This document shows positions 1 to 7,951 of a stretch of DNA of 64,000 nt, piece by piece. Numbering within the stretch: position 1 is the stretch's first letter; each line of letters opens with the position of its first letter. Location of the stretch: contig JAUNLG010000004.1 of assembly GCA_030532385.1 (NCBI GenBank), positions 62,001 to 126,000 of the forward strand. Reading direction: 5' to 3'. This DNA is from Anaerococcus sp. Lineage in GTDB: Bacteria > Bacillota > Clostridia > Tissierellales > Peptoniphilaceae. A program made the position numbers and the translations under genes. Under the pieces are notes generated by a model that worked only from the letters and a program-made list of their open reading frames with translations, did not search any database and was not told the origin of the DNA.

Positions 1-320
1 CTATACCAGATGATATAAGGGCTTTTTACCTAAAGATAGATATGGTAAGGGACTTTCTAGCTAGTCACAAGGAAGATGTATTTTTGATAGTAGAAAATGC
101 CAAGGACCTAGAGGACCTAAGAAACCAAGGCATAAGGATAAAAGAGATTAATATAGGGATAATCCATATGTCTATTGGCAAAAAGGCCCTTACAGAAGAG
201 GTTGCGGTAGATTCTGATGACCTTAGGATTTTTAAGGAATTTATGGATGAGGGTTGTAACCTTTATGTAAGGCTTAGCCCATATTCTCAAAGAATGGAAT
301 TACATTCACTTTTAAACTAA
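1..320 (+). CDS. PTS mannose/fructose/sorbose-family IIB component, C-terminal part (5' end outside window)
   Basis: The reading frame is open from base 3, so the ATG at 42 is probably internal and the gene begins upstream of the window. The visible part holds the typical C-terminal half of a mannose-family IIB protein: the INIGIIHMSIGK stretch, then the LTEEVAVDSDDL helix region and the LYVRLSPYSQ end. IIB takes phosphate from IIA on a histidine (not in view) and passes it to the sugar bound by IIC/IID. The companion genes would lie to the left or elsewhere. A complete second system of this family is at 46.4-49.6 kb. Confidence 0.8.
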   Translation, partial: IPDDIRAFYLKIDMVRDFLASHKEDVFLIVENAKDLEDLRNQGIRIKEINIGIIHMSIGKKALTEEVAVDSDDLRIFKEFMDEGCNLYVRLSPYSQRMELHSLLN

Positions 321-322
321 AA

Positions 323-351
323 AAAGTGATGGAAACCATCACTTTAGCTTA
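323..351. terminator. Bidirectional intrinsic terminator
   Basis: Perfect 10-bp stem AAAGTGATGG / CCATCACTTT with a 3-base loop, placed between two convergent genes. A-rich sequence lies to the left (serving the minus strand) and a T-run follows at about 354 on the plus strand. Confidence 0.75.
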
Positions 352-683
352 AATTTTTTTCTTATCCAAAGCTTAACTATTCCAAATAAAAGGATGATAA
401 ATAATAAGACAAAGATGCTTATCATTATGGATAAGTAGTTCCTATTGTCAAAAAAATACAATAATATAGGATAGATTATTCCAAAAAGGATAAGACCTAG
501 TATTATTGAAAGCCTTCCTGCTAATTTATTGCCATACTCCCAAGTTTCTTTTGAATAACAAACTTCCCAAACATGAAAGCCCACTTCCATTTCAGGGTAG
601 GAAGAGTGGAAGTTTCTTAAAAATATGCCTATATAGATACAAAAGGCAAGTAGGGTAATATCGGCTACTATTAAAGGACCCAT
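339..683 (-). CDS. SdpI-family small membrane protein
   Basis: A 114-residue protein with a membrane segment at about residues 3-20, a polar stretch, and two more segments near 56-78 and 85-106. The stretch KETWEYGNKLAGRLSIILG resembles the conserved W..aN...G....i.G region of SdpI/YhfL-family proteins. In Bacillus subtilis SdpI gives immunity to the SdpC toxin, but most family members have no known function and no SdpC-like gene is seen here. GAGGTGA precedes the ATG at 683. It converges on the PTS IIB gene and stands alone. Confidence 0.6.
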   Translation of the reverse strand: MGPLIVADITLLAFCIYIGIFLRNFHSSYPEMEVGFHVWEVCYSKETWEYGNKLAGRLSIILGLILFGIIYPILLYFFDNRNYLSIMISIFVLLFIILLFGIVKLWIRKKFKLK

Positions 684-790
684 ATTTCACCTCGCTTAAG
701 ATAACTATACCACAAATATTTTAAAAAAATTAACTAAGCTTTTAACTTTTTTAAAAGCTTTTTTTGTGTTATCCTATTAATGAGGTATTT

Positions 791-1939
791 ATGAAAATAT
801 TAATAACAAGCGACTGGTACTATCCTGTAGTAAATGGGGTAGTAAGATCAGTATTAAACCTAAAAGAATATTTAGAAGAAAATGGCCATGACGTTAGGAT
901 CTTAACCCTATCAAATACAGTAAAATCTTACAGGGAAAAAGAGGTCTACTATGTAGGGTCCTTATCTGCAAAAAGGATCTACCCTCAAGCAAGGATAACT
1001 AATATCCTATCAAAGACCTACCTAAAGGAGATAAAAAGGTGGAAGCCTGACCTTATCCATTCCCAATGTGAGTTTTCTACCTTTATTATGGCAAAAATCC
1101 TAGCCCATGACCTTAAAATCCCCCTAGTCCATACCTACCATACAGTCTATGAAGACTACACCCATTATTTTATCCCATCAAAGTCTACAGGTAAAAAGAT
1201 AGTGGCTATGGCCAGCAAGAGATTTGCCAACCTTTGTGATAAAATCGTAGCCCCATCACAAAAGACCAGGGACATATTAAAGGATTATGGAATAGATGAG
1301 AGAAAAATCAAGGTAGTTCCTACAGGCATCCATATGCCTCTTATATATAAGAAAAACCCAAGAGAAATCCTAGGTATAGACAAGGATGATAAGATAATAC
1401 TTTACCTAGGTAGGATTGGAACAGAGAAAAATATAGAAGAAGTCATAGAATTTTACCAAAAACTTAAAGATCCTAGGATAAAACTTTATATAGTAGGAGG
1501 AGGTCCCCACCTTCAAAGGCTCAAAGACTTTGCCCAAGGCTTTAGCAAGGATATAAATTTTCTGGGCATGGTAGATCCTTCTGATGTAAACAAGTACTAC
1601 CAAATGGCAGATGTCTTTGTATCAGCATCTACATCAGAGACCCAGGGACTTACCTACTTTGAAGCCCTAGCCAATGGGCTTCCTGCCCTTTGTAGGAAGG
1701 ATAAGGCCTTGGAGGGGGTAATATTTGATGGTTTTAATGGCTTTATGTATGAAAACTATGAGGATTTTGAGAAAAGTCTAGGAAAAGTTATGGATAATGA
1801 CTCCCTAAAGCAATTTTTAGGGAAAAATGCAAGGGATTATGCTTTGGGAAATTTCTCAGTCAAATCCTTCGGCAAGAAATGTGAAGACCTATATGAAGAA
1901 ACTATAAGAGAGTATAAGTATGAAAATTTTGATCTATAG
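791..1939 (+). CDS. GT4 glycosyltransferase, probable diacylglycerol glucosyltransferase (LafA type)
   Basis: GT-B fold glycosyltransferase of family 4, probably adding glucose to diacylglycerol at the inner face of the membrane, the first step of glycolipid anchor synthesis. The N-terminus has the acceptor-side loop SDWYYPVVNGVVRS, and HTYHTVYEDYTHY and VSASTSETQGLTYFEALANG match the streptococcal/listerial monoglucosyl-diacylglycerol synthases. The E-x7-E region at ETQGLTYFEAL is the donor-sugar site. An in-frame ATG at 764 is possible, but ATG 791 has GAGG just upstream and gives the usual N-terminus. It overlaps the next gene by 20 bases. Confidence 0.82.
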   Translation: MKILITSDWYYPVVNGVVRSVLNLKEYLEENGHDVRILTLSNTVKSYREKEVYYVGSLSAKRIYPQARITNILSKTYLKEIKRWKPDLIHSQCEFSTFIMAKILAHDLKIPLVHTYHTVYEDYTHYFIPSKSTGKKIVAMASKRFANLCDKIVAPSQKTRDILKDYGIDERKIKVVPTGIHMPLIYKKNPREILGIDKDDKIILYLGRIGTEKNIEEVIEFYQKLKDPRIKLYIVGGGPHLQRLKDFAQGFSKDINFLGMVDPSDVNKYYQMADVFVSASTSETQGLTYFEALANGLPALCRKDKALEGVIFDGFNGFMYENYEDFEKSLGKVMDNDSLKQFLGKNARDYALGNFSVKSFGKKCEDLYEETIREYKYENFDL

Positions 1940-2933
1940 CAAGGACTATGACCTGGTAAAGGAAAGTGGGGTAGGCAAGGCTATTGACCATCAAAAAAGA
2001 GCCTTAGACAAAAATAACTTCCCCTACCTAACAGATGATACCAAGGACTTTGACCTAGTTCATATTAATACGGTATTTCCAAAGTCTGTATCTTTTGCAA
2101 GAAAGGCAAAAAAAAGAGGGAAGAAAGTAATCTTTCATGGCCATTCAACCATGGAAGATTTTAAAAACTCCTTTATCTTTAGCAACCTCCTAGCTCCAAT
2201 CTTTAAAAGATGGCTTATATATTGCTACAGGCAATCAGACCTTATCCTAACTCCCAGTAATTATTCTAAGAAAATCTTAGAAACCTATGGGCTTAATAGG
2301 CCTATTGAAGTAGTATCCAATGGTATCGACCTTGACTTTTGGCAAAAAAAAGAAGGGGATAGGGATAAATTTTATGAAAAATATGGTCTTGATAAAAATA
2401 GAAAGTCTATTATATCAGTAGGTCTTCCCATAAAAAGAAAGGGAATAGATGATTTTTTAAGGCTTGCCGAAAGGTTAAAAGAGTATTATTTTATCTGGTT
2501 TGGCAAACTTGATAGGAAACTTATGAGCCCTCATATAGCAAAAATGATAGAAGAGGCGCCATCTAATGTAATATTTCCAGGCTATGTCTTATCAAAGGAC
2601 CTAAGGCTTGCCTACAGCGGCAGCGACCTTTATCTTTTCCTAACCCATGAGGAAACAGAAGGCATAGTCCTTCTTGAAGCCCTAGCCCTAAAAGCTGATA
2701 TCCTAATTAGGGATATAGAAATATTTGAAAAAGACTTTAAGGATGGGGTCAATATCTATAAGGGTTCAAACTTAGATGAATTTGAAGAAAAAATCCAAAA
2801 AATCTTAAAAAAGGATTTAAAAAGCCTAGGTCAAGTAGCCTACAAAAAAGCCCAAGATAAATCAATAGAAAAAATAGGAAAAGAACTTATAAATATCTAT
2901 AGAAAGGTAGTCAATAATGAGATCGGTAGTTAA
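1920..2933 (+). CDS. GT4 glycosyltransferase, probable second glycolipid glycosyltransferase (LafB type)
   Basis: A 337-residue GT4 enzyme. GVGKAIDHQKRALD, the DFDLVHINTVFPKS region, KVIFHGHSTMEDFKNSF and HEETEGIVLLEALALKA closely follow LafB-type enzymes, which add a second hexose to monoglucosyl-diacylglycerol and make the disaccharide anchor of lipoteichoic acid-like polymers and free glycolipids. The order LafA-LafB with a 20-base overlap supports translational coupling and a shared pathway. The sugar donor (UDP-Glc or UDP-Gal) cannot be told from sequence alone. Confidence 0.8.
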   Translation: MKILIYSKDYDLVKESGVGKAIDHQKRALDKNNFPYLTDDTKDFDLVHINTVFPKSVSFARKAKKRGKKVIFHGHSTMEDFKNSFIFSNLLAPIFKRWLIYCYRQSDLILTPSNYSKKILETYGLNRPIEVVSNGIDLDFWQKKEGDRDKFYEKYGLDKNRKSIISVGLPIKRKGIDDFLRLAERLKEYYFIWFGKLDRKLMSPHIAKMIEEAPSNVIFPGYVLSKDLRLAYSGSDLYLFLTHEETEGIVLLEALALKADILIRDIEIFEKDFKDGVNIYKGSNLDEFEEKIQKILKKDLKSLGQVAYKKAQDKSIEKIGKELINIYRKVVNNEIGS

Positions 2934-3609
2934 ACTTCTATCCTTTATTTTGCTTGCAATCCTAGTTCCTACCCTTGTTATGGGACTAGTAAGCTATTTT
3001 ACTAAAAATCAAATTGCCTTAATAATAGGTCAATTTTTGATAATGGTCCTTATGGTAATAGCCTTTACCAAGGCCTTTGACCTAATTAGAAATTATGAAA
3101 AAACCACCTACAAGATGATAAAACAAGCAAAGGATATAAGTGAGCTTAGAAAAATAAGGGATGAGAGGATAAGCTATAAGTCTAAGGCCATGGCCTCAAA
3201 GGCTATATTGCTAAAAGAATTTTCTAAAGAAGAGGCAGAAAACCTAAGAAAATACACCAATTCAACCGAAGATATGAAGCATTATTATTCTTCATATATA
3301 TCAAATTCAAGTGGGGAAAAGAGAGAAGAATTTAAGGTAAAAAGAGATAATTTCAACAAAAAATATAAGAATAGGACAAGGATTTATCCAGACCTTGGGA
3401 CAAATTTGAGGATGACCCTAAAGTGGGTTGGGCTTTTCTTTGTAATAGCCATATTTTTTAGCCTAATCAAATCTACTTTTAATCCTGACCTAAGTCTTGC
3501 CTTCTTAATTTATGCCCTTCAAATAATCCTTCTATTATCCTTTATGGTAAATGGAATAATCTGGATAATAAGGAGTGTAACCTCCTATTGGGATAGGAAG
3601 TTTTTATAA
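2917..3609 (+). CDS. Membrane protein of unknown function coupled to glycolipid synthases
   Basis: A 230-residue protein I do not recognise. Two membrane segments lie at about residues 5-27 and 30-52, then a charged, probably helical cytoplasmic stretch of some 110 residues rich in Lys and Glu, then two more segments at about 167-187 and 193-216. The start codon lies inside the last codons of the LafB-like gene (17-base overlap), with AAAGG upstream, so it is probably co-translated with it. A role in glycolipid or envelope assembly is an inference from position only. Confidence 0.55.
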   Translation: MRSVVKLLSFILLAILVPTLVMGLVSYFTKNQIALIIGQFLIMVLMVIAFTKAFDLIRNYEKTTYKMIKQAKDISELRKIRDERISYKSKAMASKAILLKEFSKEEAENLRKYTNSTEDMKHYYSSYISNSSGEKREEFKVKRDNFNKKYKNRTRIYPDLGTNLRMTLKWVGLFFVIAIFFSLIKSTFNPDLSLAFLIYALQIILLLSFMVNGIIWIIRSVTSYWDRKFL

Positions 3610-3636
3610 CCTTCTGGGAAACCAGGAGGTTTTTTG
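3608..3636 (+). terminator. Intrinsic terminator of the glycolipid operon
   Basis: Stem AACCTTCTGG / CCAGGAGGTT with one G-T pair and a 4-base loop, followed by TTTTT. It starts at the stop codon of the membrane-protein gene. Confidence 0.8.
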
Positions 3637-3713
3637 TTAAATCAAAAACTATAAGAATATAAATCCATATATTAAACAATAATAAAGATAATATTAAAAT
3701 AATCAAAGTTAAC

Positions 3714-3742
3714 TTTACAAAATTTAAAAACCATAGTATAAT
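3714..3742 (+). promoter_or_regulatory. SigA-type promoter for the DUF2089-DUF4097 pair
   Basis: TTTACA at 3714-3719, a 17-base spacer and TATAAT at 3737-3742, 20 bases before the first ATG, with AAGGAGGGG between. Confidence 0.75.
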
Positions 3743-3761
3743 TTAATCAAAAGGAGGGGCT

Positions 3762-4118
3762 ATGATTAACAAATGTCCAAATTGTGGTGATGAAATGGTA
3801 ATCACCTCTTATAGGTGCAACAATTGCTATACAGAAGTCAGCGGAGAATTCGAGATAGATAAGTTCCAAAGATTAGATGATGAAGATAAAGAATTTATTG
3901 AGTTATTTTTACAAAAAAGAGGATCAATCAAGGATGTAGGAGAAGAGATAGGAATTTCCTACCCTACAGTTAGAAATAGGATAGATAGGATAGTCAAAAA
4001 ACTTGGAGGAAAGGTCGATAAGAAGGCAGGAAGAATTGACATATTAAATATGCTGGATAATGGAGAGATAAGTCCAGAGAAGGCAAGAGTTTTATTGGAG
4101 GAATTAAAGGATGAATGA
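3762..4118 (+). CDS. DUF2089 family zinc-ribbon/HTH protein
   Basis: A 118-residue cytoplasmic protein. Residues 5-24 have two CxxC pairs (CPNCG and CNNC) forming a zinc ribbon. Residues 36-85 read like a sigma-70 region 4 type helix-turn-helix (RGSIKDVGEEIGISYPTVRNRID). The last 25 residues resemble the short N-terminal helix pair of the next protein (GEISPEKARVLLEEL against GKINVKEASDLLEAI). The family often sits beside DUF4097 genes and is thought to be regulatory. It overlaps the next gene by 8 bases, so the two are probably co-translated and may interact. Confidence 0.75.
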   Translation: MINKCPNCGDEMVITSYRCNNCYTEVSGEFEIDKFQRLDDEDKEFIELFLQKRGSIKDVGEEIGISYPTVRNRIDRIVKKLGGKVDKKAGRIDILNMLDNGEISPEKARVLLEELKDE

Positions 4119-5163
4119 AGAAAAACAAATGATCCTTCAAATGCTTAAGGAAGGTAAGATCAATGTCAAAGAGGCAAGTGACCTTCTAGAAGCTATTGGA
4201 GATAATAAAAATAAGGCAGATAACTTATCAGGAAAGATCGCAGGGGCAGTAGATTCTATAATCAAAAAGGCAACTGATACAATCCAAGGTCTTGACCTAG
4301 AAAATAGCCTAGACCTTAGTCAATTTAATGTAAAAGGTGAGGTTTTAAGCGAAAAAGACCTTAGGATAGACGATGAGATTGACCAAATATTTATAGATAT
4401 AACAAATGGATCAATTGAAGTTGATAGGGCAGATGATAAGGCTATTACAATCAAAGAAGAGATATGGGCTAAACATAAGGACCTTGAGGACTTTTTAGAT
4501 ATAGAAGTAGAAGAAAATAAGCTAAGGATTAAGGTAAATGAGGCCTATGAGACTAGCGATGTAAGAAGTGATATAAGGTTAAGCCTTGGTAAGGACCTTT
4601 ATGAAAGCCTAGAAATCAAGCAAGTAAATGGAAAAGTTGAAGTTTCAGATGTCAACTTTGAAGACCTTGATATAGATACTGTAAATGGGAAAATCACCCT
4701 AATAAACACTAGGTCAAATACAAATATCAAAAATACCAATGGTAGGATTGACCTAAAAGATATAGATGGGTCTTTGAGGGTTGAAAATGTCAATGGATCA
4801 ATTTATATGACCAATATCAGTGGTGATTTTGCCCAAATAGAAAATGTAAATGGCAATATCAGGGTAGATGGTCTAGGTTCAAAAACCCTAAAGGCAAAGT
4901 CCAATGCCGGAGTAATTAGGGTCTTTAAGATAAAAAATACAGAAAATATAGACCTTGAATCTGGTTTTGGGAATATGGTAGTAGACACTACAGACTATGA
5001 AGGCCATATCAGAGCCAATGTCTATAGTAAGTCTATAAATATAACAGAAAAATTTGTAAACAAAATCCAAGATGGTAAGAGATATGAAATAAGTACAGAT
5101 ACTGAAAAAACAGACTTATTAATAAAGATTAAGTCAGGTTTTGGTAAGATCTCTTTAAGGTAA
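4111..5163 (+). CDS. DUF4097 beta-strand repeat protein with SHOCT-like N-terminus
   Basis: 350 residues with no signal peptide or membrane segment. Residues 1-30 form a short SHOCT-like helix pair (MLKEGKINVKEASDLLEAIG). After a linker, about residue 85 onward is a repeated strand region: variants of VNGxI/VxxxNxxG recur roughly every 20-22 residues (KQVNGKVEVSDV, DTVNGKITLINT, NTNGRIDLKDI, ENVNGSIYMTNI, ENVNGNIRVDGL), as in DUF4097/DUF4098 right-handed beta-solenoids. The family is often linked to envelope-stress control. The gene ends at a strong terminator. Confidence 0.75.
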   Translation: MNEEKQMILQMLKEGKINVKEASDLLEAIGDNKNKADNLSGKIAGAVDSIIKKATDTIQGLDLENSLDLSQFNVKGEVLSEKDLRIDDEIDQIFIDITNGSIEVDRADDKAITIKEEIWAKHKDLEDFLDIEVEENKLRIKVNEAYETSDVRSDIRLSLGKDLYESLEIKQVNGKVEVSDVNFEDLDIDTVNGKITLINTRSNTNIKNTNGRIDLKDIDGSLRVENVNGSIYMTNISGDFAQIENVNGNIRVDGLGSKTLKAKSNAGVIRVFKIKNTENIDLESGFGNMVVDTTDYEGHIRANVYSKSINITEKFVNKIQDGKRYEISTDTEKTDLLIKIKSGFGKISLR

Positions 5164-5168
5164 CCCCC

Positions 5169-5198
5169 AAGGGCTAGCCATATAGGCTAGCTCTTTTT
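5169..5198 (+). terminator. Intrinsic terminator
   Basis: Stem AGGGCTAGCC / GGCTAGCTCT around a 5-base loop, followed by TTTTT. Confidence 0.8.
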
Positions 5199-5254
5199 AC
5201 ATATAATTTTTATACTTTCTACTCTTATGCTATAATCTAAGAAGAGAGAATAAT

Positions 5255-6376
5255 ATGGGATTTTTTTTATTTACTAGCCTAGAACTTTTGCTTTTTGCAC
5301 TTGGGTCTATGGTTGATTTTAAAGATAAAAAACAAGTTAATATTTTGGCAAGTCTTATGTTTGTTATAATGTTTGCCTTTGCAGGTCTTAGGGGCAGCGG
5401 AGATGCTGACTACTATAATTATCTGTGGTTTGTTAAGGATATAGGATCTGATGTGACAAAGCTTTTTGACTTTACCTATCCTGTGGAATTTGCCTTTAGG
5501 TTTTTTGCAATCCTTGTAAACTTTTTTGGTATTTCCAGGCAGTGGGTTATAGTTATAATGAATCTTTTATCAATCCTACCCATAGCCTATGTGGTTATAA
5601 AGGAATCTAAGAATCCCTTCCTATCGGCTATTATATTTTTACCAATCTTTATCCAATTTGATATGCAAACTTCAAGGACTGCCACAGCCATAGGCCTTGG
5701 TTTTATGAGTGCTTATATGATGGTTAAGAACAAGTATCTTCTATCTATACTTTTCTTTATCTTTTCAGTAAGCTTCCATAAGTCTGCCTTCATAATCCTA
5801 CCCTTTATAATTTTGCTTAATTTTAGGATAGGAAATGGCTTTAAGCTTATTACAGTTCTTATAGCCTTTGGTGTATCTATATTTTCCATGTCTTTATTTA
5901 GACTTATATCTAGGCTTGTGGGGGCTGTTGGCCTTTCTGTTATAAGTAGGAAGATTGATTCCTATGTATTTTCTGGAATGTTTGCCTTCCCAATGAGGAT
6001 ATATGATCCAAGGATTATCTTTGGCCTAATGGTTTTTGCATTTTCTATCATGTATTACACTAAGGATTCTTTTGCCAAAGACTCAATGAATGAGGCATCT
6101 TCTAAGGCCATGTGGTATGGACTTATAGTCTTTCTAATTTTTAGGGCATCAACGGCCATTGCCTTTAGGTTTGGTAACTTTTTTACCATCTACCAGGTCT
6201 TGTTTATACCCTTGATTATTGATAAGGCTAGAAGGATTGATAAGCTAGGACTTTTTATTATAATTTTATCTATAATATTTTTTATCCTACCCTATGCCTT
6301 ATTTTTGATGAATAAGGCCCCTGCCTATGACTTTTTCTTTACTAATGCTAATGCGATATTTTCACTAACTAATTAA
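5255..6376 (+). CDS. EpsG-family polysaccharide polymerase (Wzy-like)
   Basis: A 373-residue integral membrane protein with about ten hydrophobic segments. GLRGSGDADYYNYLWFVKD follows the second segment and matches the FxGlRg..D...Y signature of EpsG/Wzy-type polymerases, which join lipid-linked repeat units outside the membrane. A TATAAT box at 5231-5236 and GAAGAGAG before the ATG support the start. It leads a three-gene cluster with a Wzz-like chain-length protein. No glycosyltransferase, flippase or initiating transferase is adjacent, so repeat-unit synthesis must be encoded elsewhere. Confidence 0.72.
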   Translation: MGFFLFTSLELLLFALGSMVDFKDKKQVNILASLMFVIMFAFAGLRGSGDADYYNYLWFVKDIGSDVTKLFDFTYPVEFAFRFFAILVNFFGISRQWVIVIMNLLSILPIAYVVIKESKNPFLSAIIFLPIFIQFDMQTSRTATAIGLGFMSAYMMVKNKYLLSILFFIFSVSFHKSAFIILPFIILLNFRIGNGFKLITVLIAFGVSIFSMSLFRLISRLVGAVGLSVISRKIDSYVFSGMFAFPMRIYDPRIIFGLMVFAFSIMYYTKDSFAKDSMNEASSKAMWYGLIVFLIFRASTAIAFRFGNFFTIYQVLFIPLIIDKARRIDKLGLFIIILSIIFFILPYALFLMNKAPAYDFFFTNANAIFSLTN

Positions 6377-6387
6377 AAGAGGAACTT

Positions 6388-7521
6388 ATGAGAAAATTAA
6401 CAATTGATCAATTATTTAAGGCTGGTAAAAGAAACCTAGCCCTTATACTTTTGCCGGCAATCTTACTTTTCGCCCTAGTTTTTGGCCAAAGCGTCCTTAA
6501 GGGGCCATCCTTTGAGGCCACTTCCATACTTATGGTAGAGGCTGTCGATGAGGGTGAGATCTCTTATAATAAAATTATCTTAAATGAAAAATTAGCCAAT
6601 ATTTATGGGCAATTTTTAGAGTCTAAGGATCTTTATGACAAGGTGGCAGATAAGCTTAGAAGTTCTCTTGATGGGGAAGATATAAAATCATCCTTTGCCT
6701 ACCAGATGAATCCTCAAGCAGGCGTCTTTACCTTAAGCTACCAAGATGAAGATTATAACCGTGCTTATGATGCCCTTAGTCTTATAAGTGAAGAATTTAG
6801 GGCCTATGTAAGAGAATTTTTGAAGGTTGATAATCTTTCCTACCTCCAAGAGGTCAAGGTCGATGAATCTTCTAAGCTTAAGGCCTATATTTTTTCAATC
6901 TTGGCCTTTTTTGTAGGACTTATCATAGGACTTATCCTAACCATCCTAAAAGAAATCTTATCAGATAAGATAAGGTCAGCCAAAGATATAGAAGATTTAG
7001 GCTTTAGGGTCTTTGACTATAAGGATGAAGGATTAATTAAGGTTAAGGTTGCCATTAATAACCTTACTGATAATTCCATAATAGGAATTACTTCTATGGC
7101 AAAAGAAGACACCTTTGCCTTTAGTCAAGACTTAGCCCTTTTAATGGCAAAGTCCCTTGGAGTTTTCCTAGTAGACCCTAGGGGTGGGTCTAAGATTGAT
7201 GGAAAATATGAAAGTAGTAAGGAAGATATAAAAATCTTAAGGTATAGGGGAATTGACCTAATTAAGCCAAAGGCTAGTGAGGAAGACTTCCTAGATTCCT
7301 ACCAATTTGAAGATAAAATCTTTGACCTAAAAACCTCATACAACTATATCCTAATAGATGAAGGTTATATAGGAGATTGCCTAGCAAGCATTGGTCTTAA
7401 GTATGAAGATTATAAGATAATTTTAGCAAATAAGGACCTTAAGAAAAATGACCTTATAAAAAAAGCAAGGCAAATCGAAGACTTAGGGTCAAAAGTCCTA
7501 GGGGTGGTTTATTATCAATAA
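6388..7521 (+). CDS. Wzz-like chain-length protein fused to a degenerate BY-kinase-like domain
   Basis: 377 residues. A membrane segment at about 17-35, an outside domain, and a second segment at 166-188 give the usual Wzz/CapA topology. Unusually, a cytoplasmic domain of about 180 residues follows. It has the layout of a bacterial tyrosine kinase: IIGITSM (231-237) where the Walker A strand lies, VFLVDP (259-264) for Walker A', YNYILID (318-324) for Walker B, and a LGVVYYQ end like the family's GVVLN. The GxxGxGKS/T residues are absent, so it probably cannot hydrolyse ATP. No Tyr-rich tail is present. It may act as a scaffold. Confidence 0.72.
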   Translation: MRKLTIDQLFKAGKRNLALILLPAILLFALVFGQSVLKGPSFEATSILMVEAVDEGEISYNKIILNEKLANIYGQFLESKDLYDKVADKLRSSLDGEDIKSSFAYQMNPQAGVFTLSYQDEDYNRAYDALSLISEEFRAYVREFLKVDNLSYLQEVKVDESSKLKAYIFSILAFFVGLIIGLILTILKEILSDKIRSAKDIEDLGFRVFDYKDEGLIKVKVAINNLTDNSIIGITSMAKEDTFAFSQDLALLMAKSLGVFLVDPRGGSKIDGKYESSKEDIKILRYRGIDLIKPKASEEDFLDSYQFEDKIFDLKTSYNYILIDEGYIGDCLASIGLKYEDYKIILANKDLKKNDLIKKARQIEDLGSKVLGVVYYQ

Positions 7522-7831
7522 GAAGATTTTCTTGCTAGTTTGCCTAATCTTTTTTACAGGCTGTAAGAATGATGTGGTCTATCAAAAAAAGGATATAGAA
7601 ATAAGTGATGAGACCCTAGGCAAAATTTCTGATGAAATTTTTATAAACACCGACTATAGGCTAAAAGAAGATGCTATTCTTTATGAAGATGATAATAGGA
7701 ATACAGCCTTTGAGACCTTAGAAGAGGGGATGGTTGTAAGAGTTCTTATGGAGCCTTATGGTGGGCTAGCCTATATAAGTTTTGAGGGCCTAAGGGGGTA
7801 TGTTGACCTTGATAAGCTTGAGGAAATTTAG
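7511..7831 (+). CDS. Small lipoprotein with SH3-like domain, probable non-AUG start
   Basis: A short secreted lipoprotein: hydrophobic stretch, lipobox FFTGC, then a C-terminal SH3b-like domain (ILYEDD, FETLEEGMVVRVL, YISFEGLRGYVDLDKL), as found in cell-wall-binding proteins. The only common in-frame start is TTG 7532, which removes the positively charged part of the signal peptide and has no clear ribosome site. An in-frame stop at 7499 limits the start to 7502-7532. ATT 7511 or ATC 7514 follow GGGGTGG and give a normal INKKIFLLVC signal. I place the start at 7511, with doubt. It overlaps the Wzz-like gene. Confidence 0.55.
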   Translation: MINKKIFLLVCLIFFTGCKNDVVYQKKDIEISDETLGKISDEIFINTDYRLKEDAILYEDDNRNTAFETLEEGMVVRVLMEPYGGLAYISFEGLRGYVDLDKLEEI

Positions 7832-7840
7832 CCTTAAAGT

Positions 7841-7868
7841 TTGCCAATAAATGATAATGTTATATAAT
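7841..7868 (+). promoter_or_regulatory. Promoter for the TPP riboswitch-thiT transcript
   Basis: TTGCCA at 7841-7846, a 16-base spacer and TATAAT at 7863-7868, just before the riboswitch begins. Confidence 0.65.
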
Positions 7869-7873
7869 AATAA

Positions 7874-7949
7874 GTGAACACTAGGGGTGCCTTATGGCTG
7901 AGATCAAACCCTTAACCTGATCCAGGTAATGCTGGCGGAGGTAAGTGAC
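7874..7949 (+). promoter_or_regulatory. TPP (thiamine pyrophosphate) riboswitch
   Basis: The Thi-box landmarks are all present in order: ACTAGGGGTGCC, GGCTGAGAT, ACCCTTAACCTGATC, TAATGCTGGCGGAGG. It binds thiamine pyrophosphate and is expected to shut off thiT when the cell has enough cofactor. Confidence 0.93.
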
Positions 7950-7951
7950 AA

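Noticed and set aside
339..683. SdpC-type toxin immunity function of the SdpI-like protein
   Set aside because: No toxin gene or SdpR-like regulator is next to it; only the family resemblance is supported.
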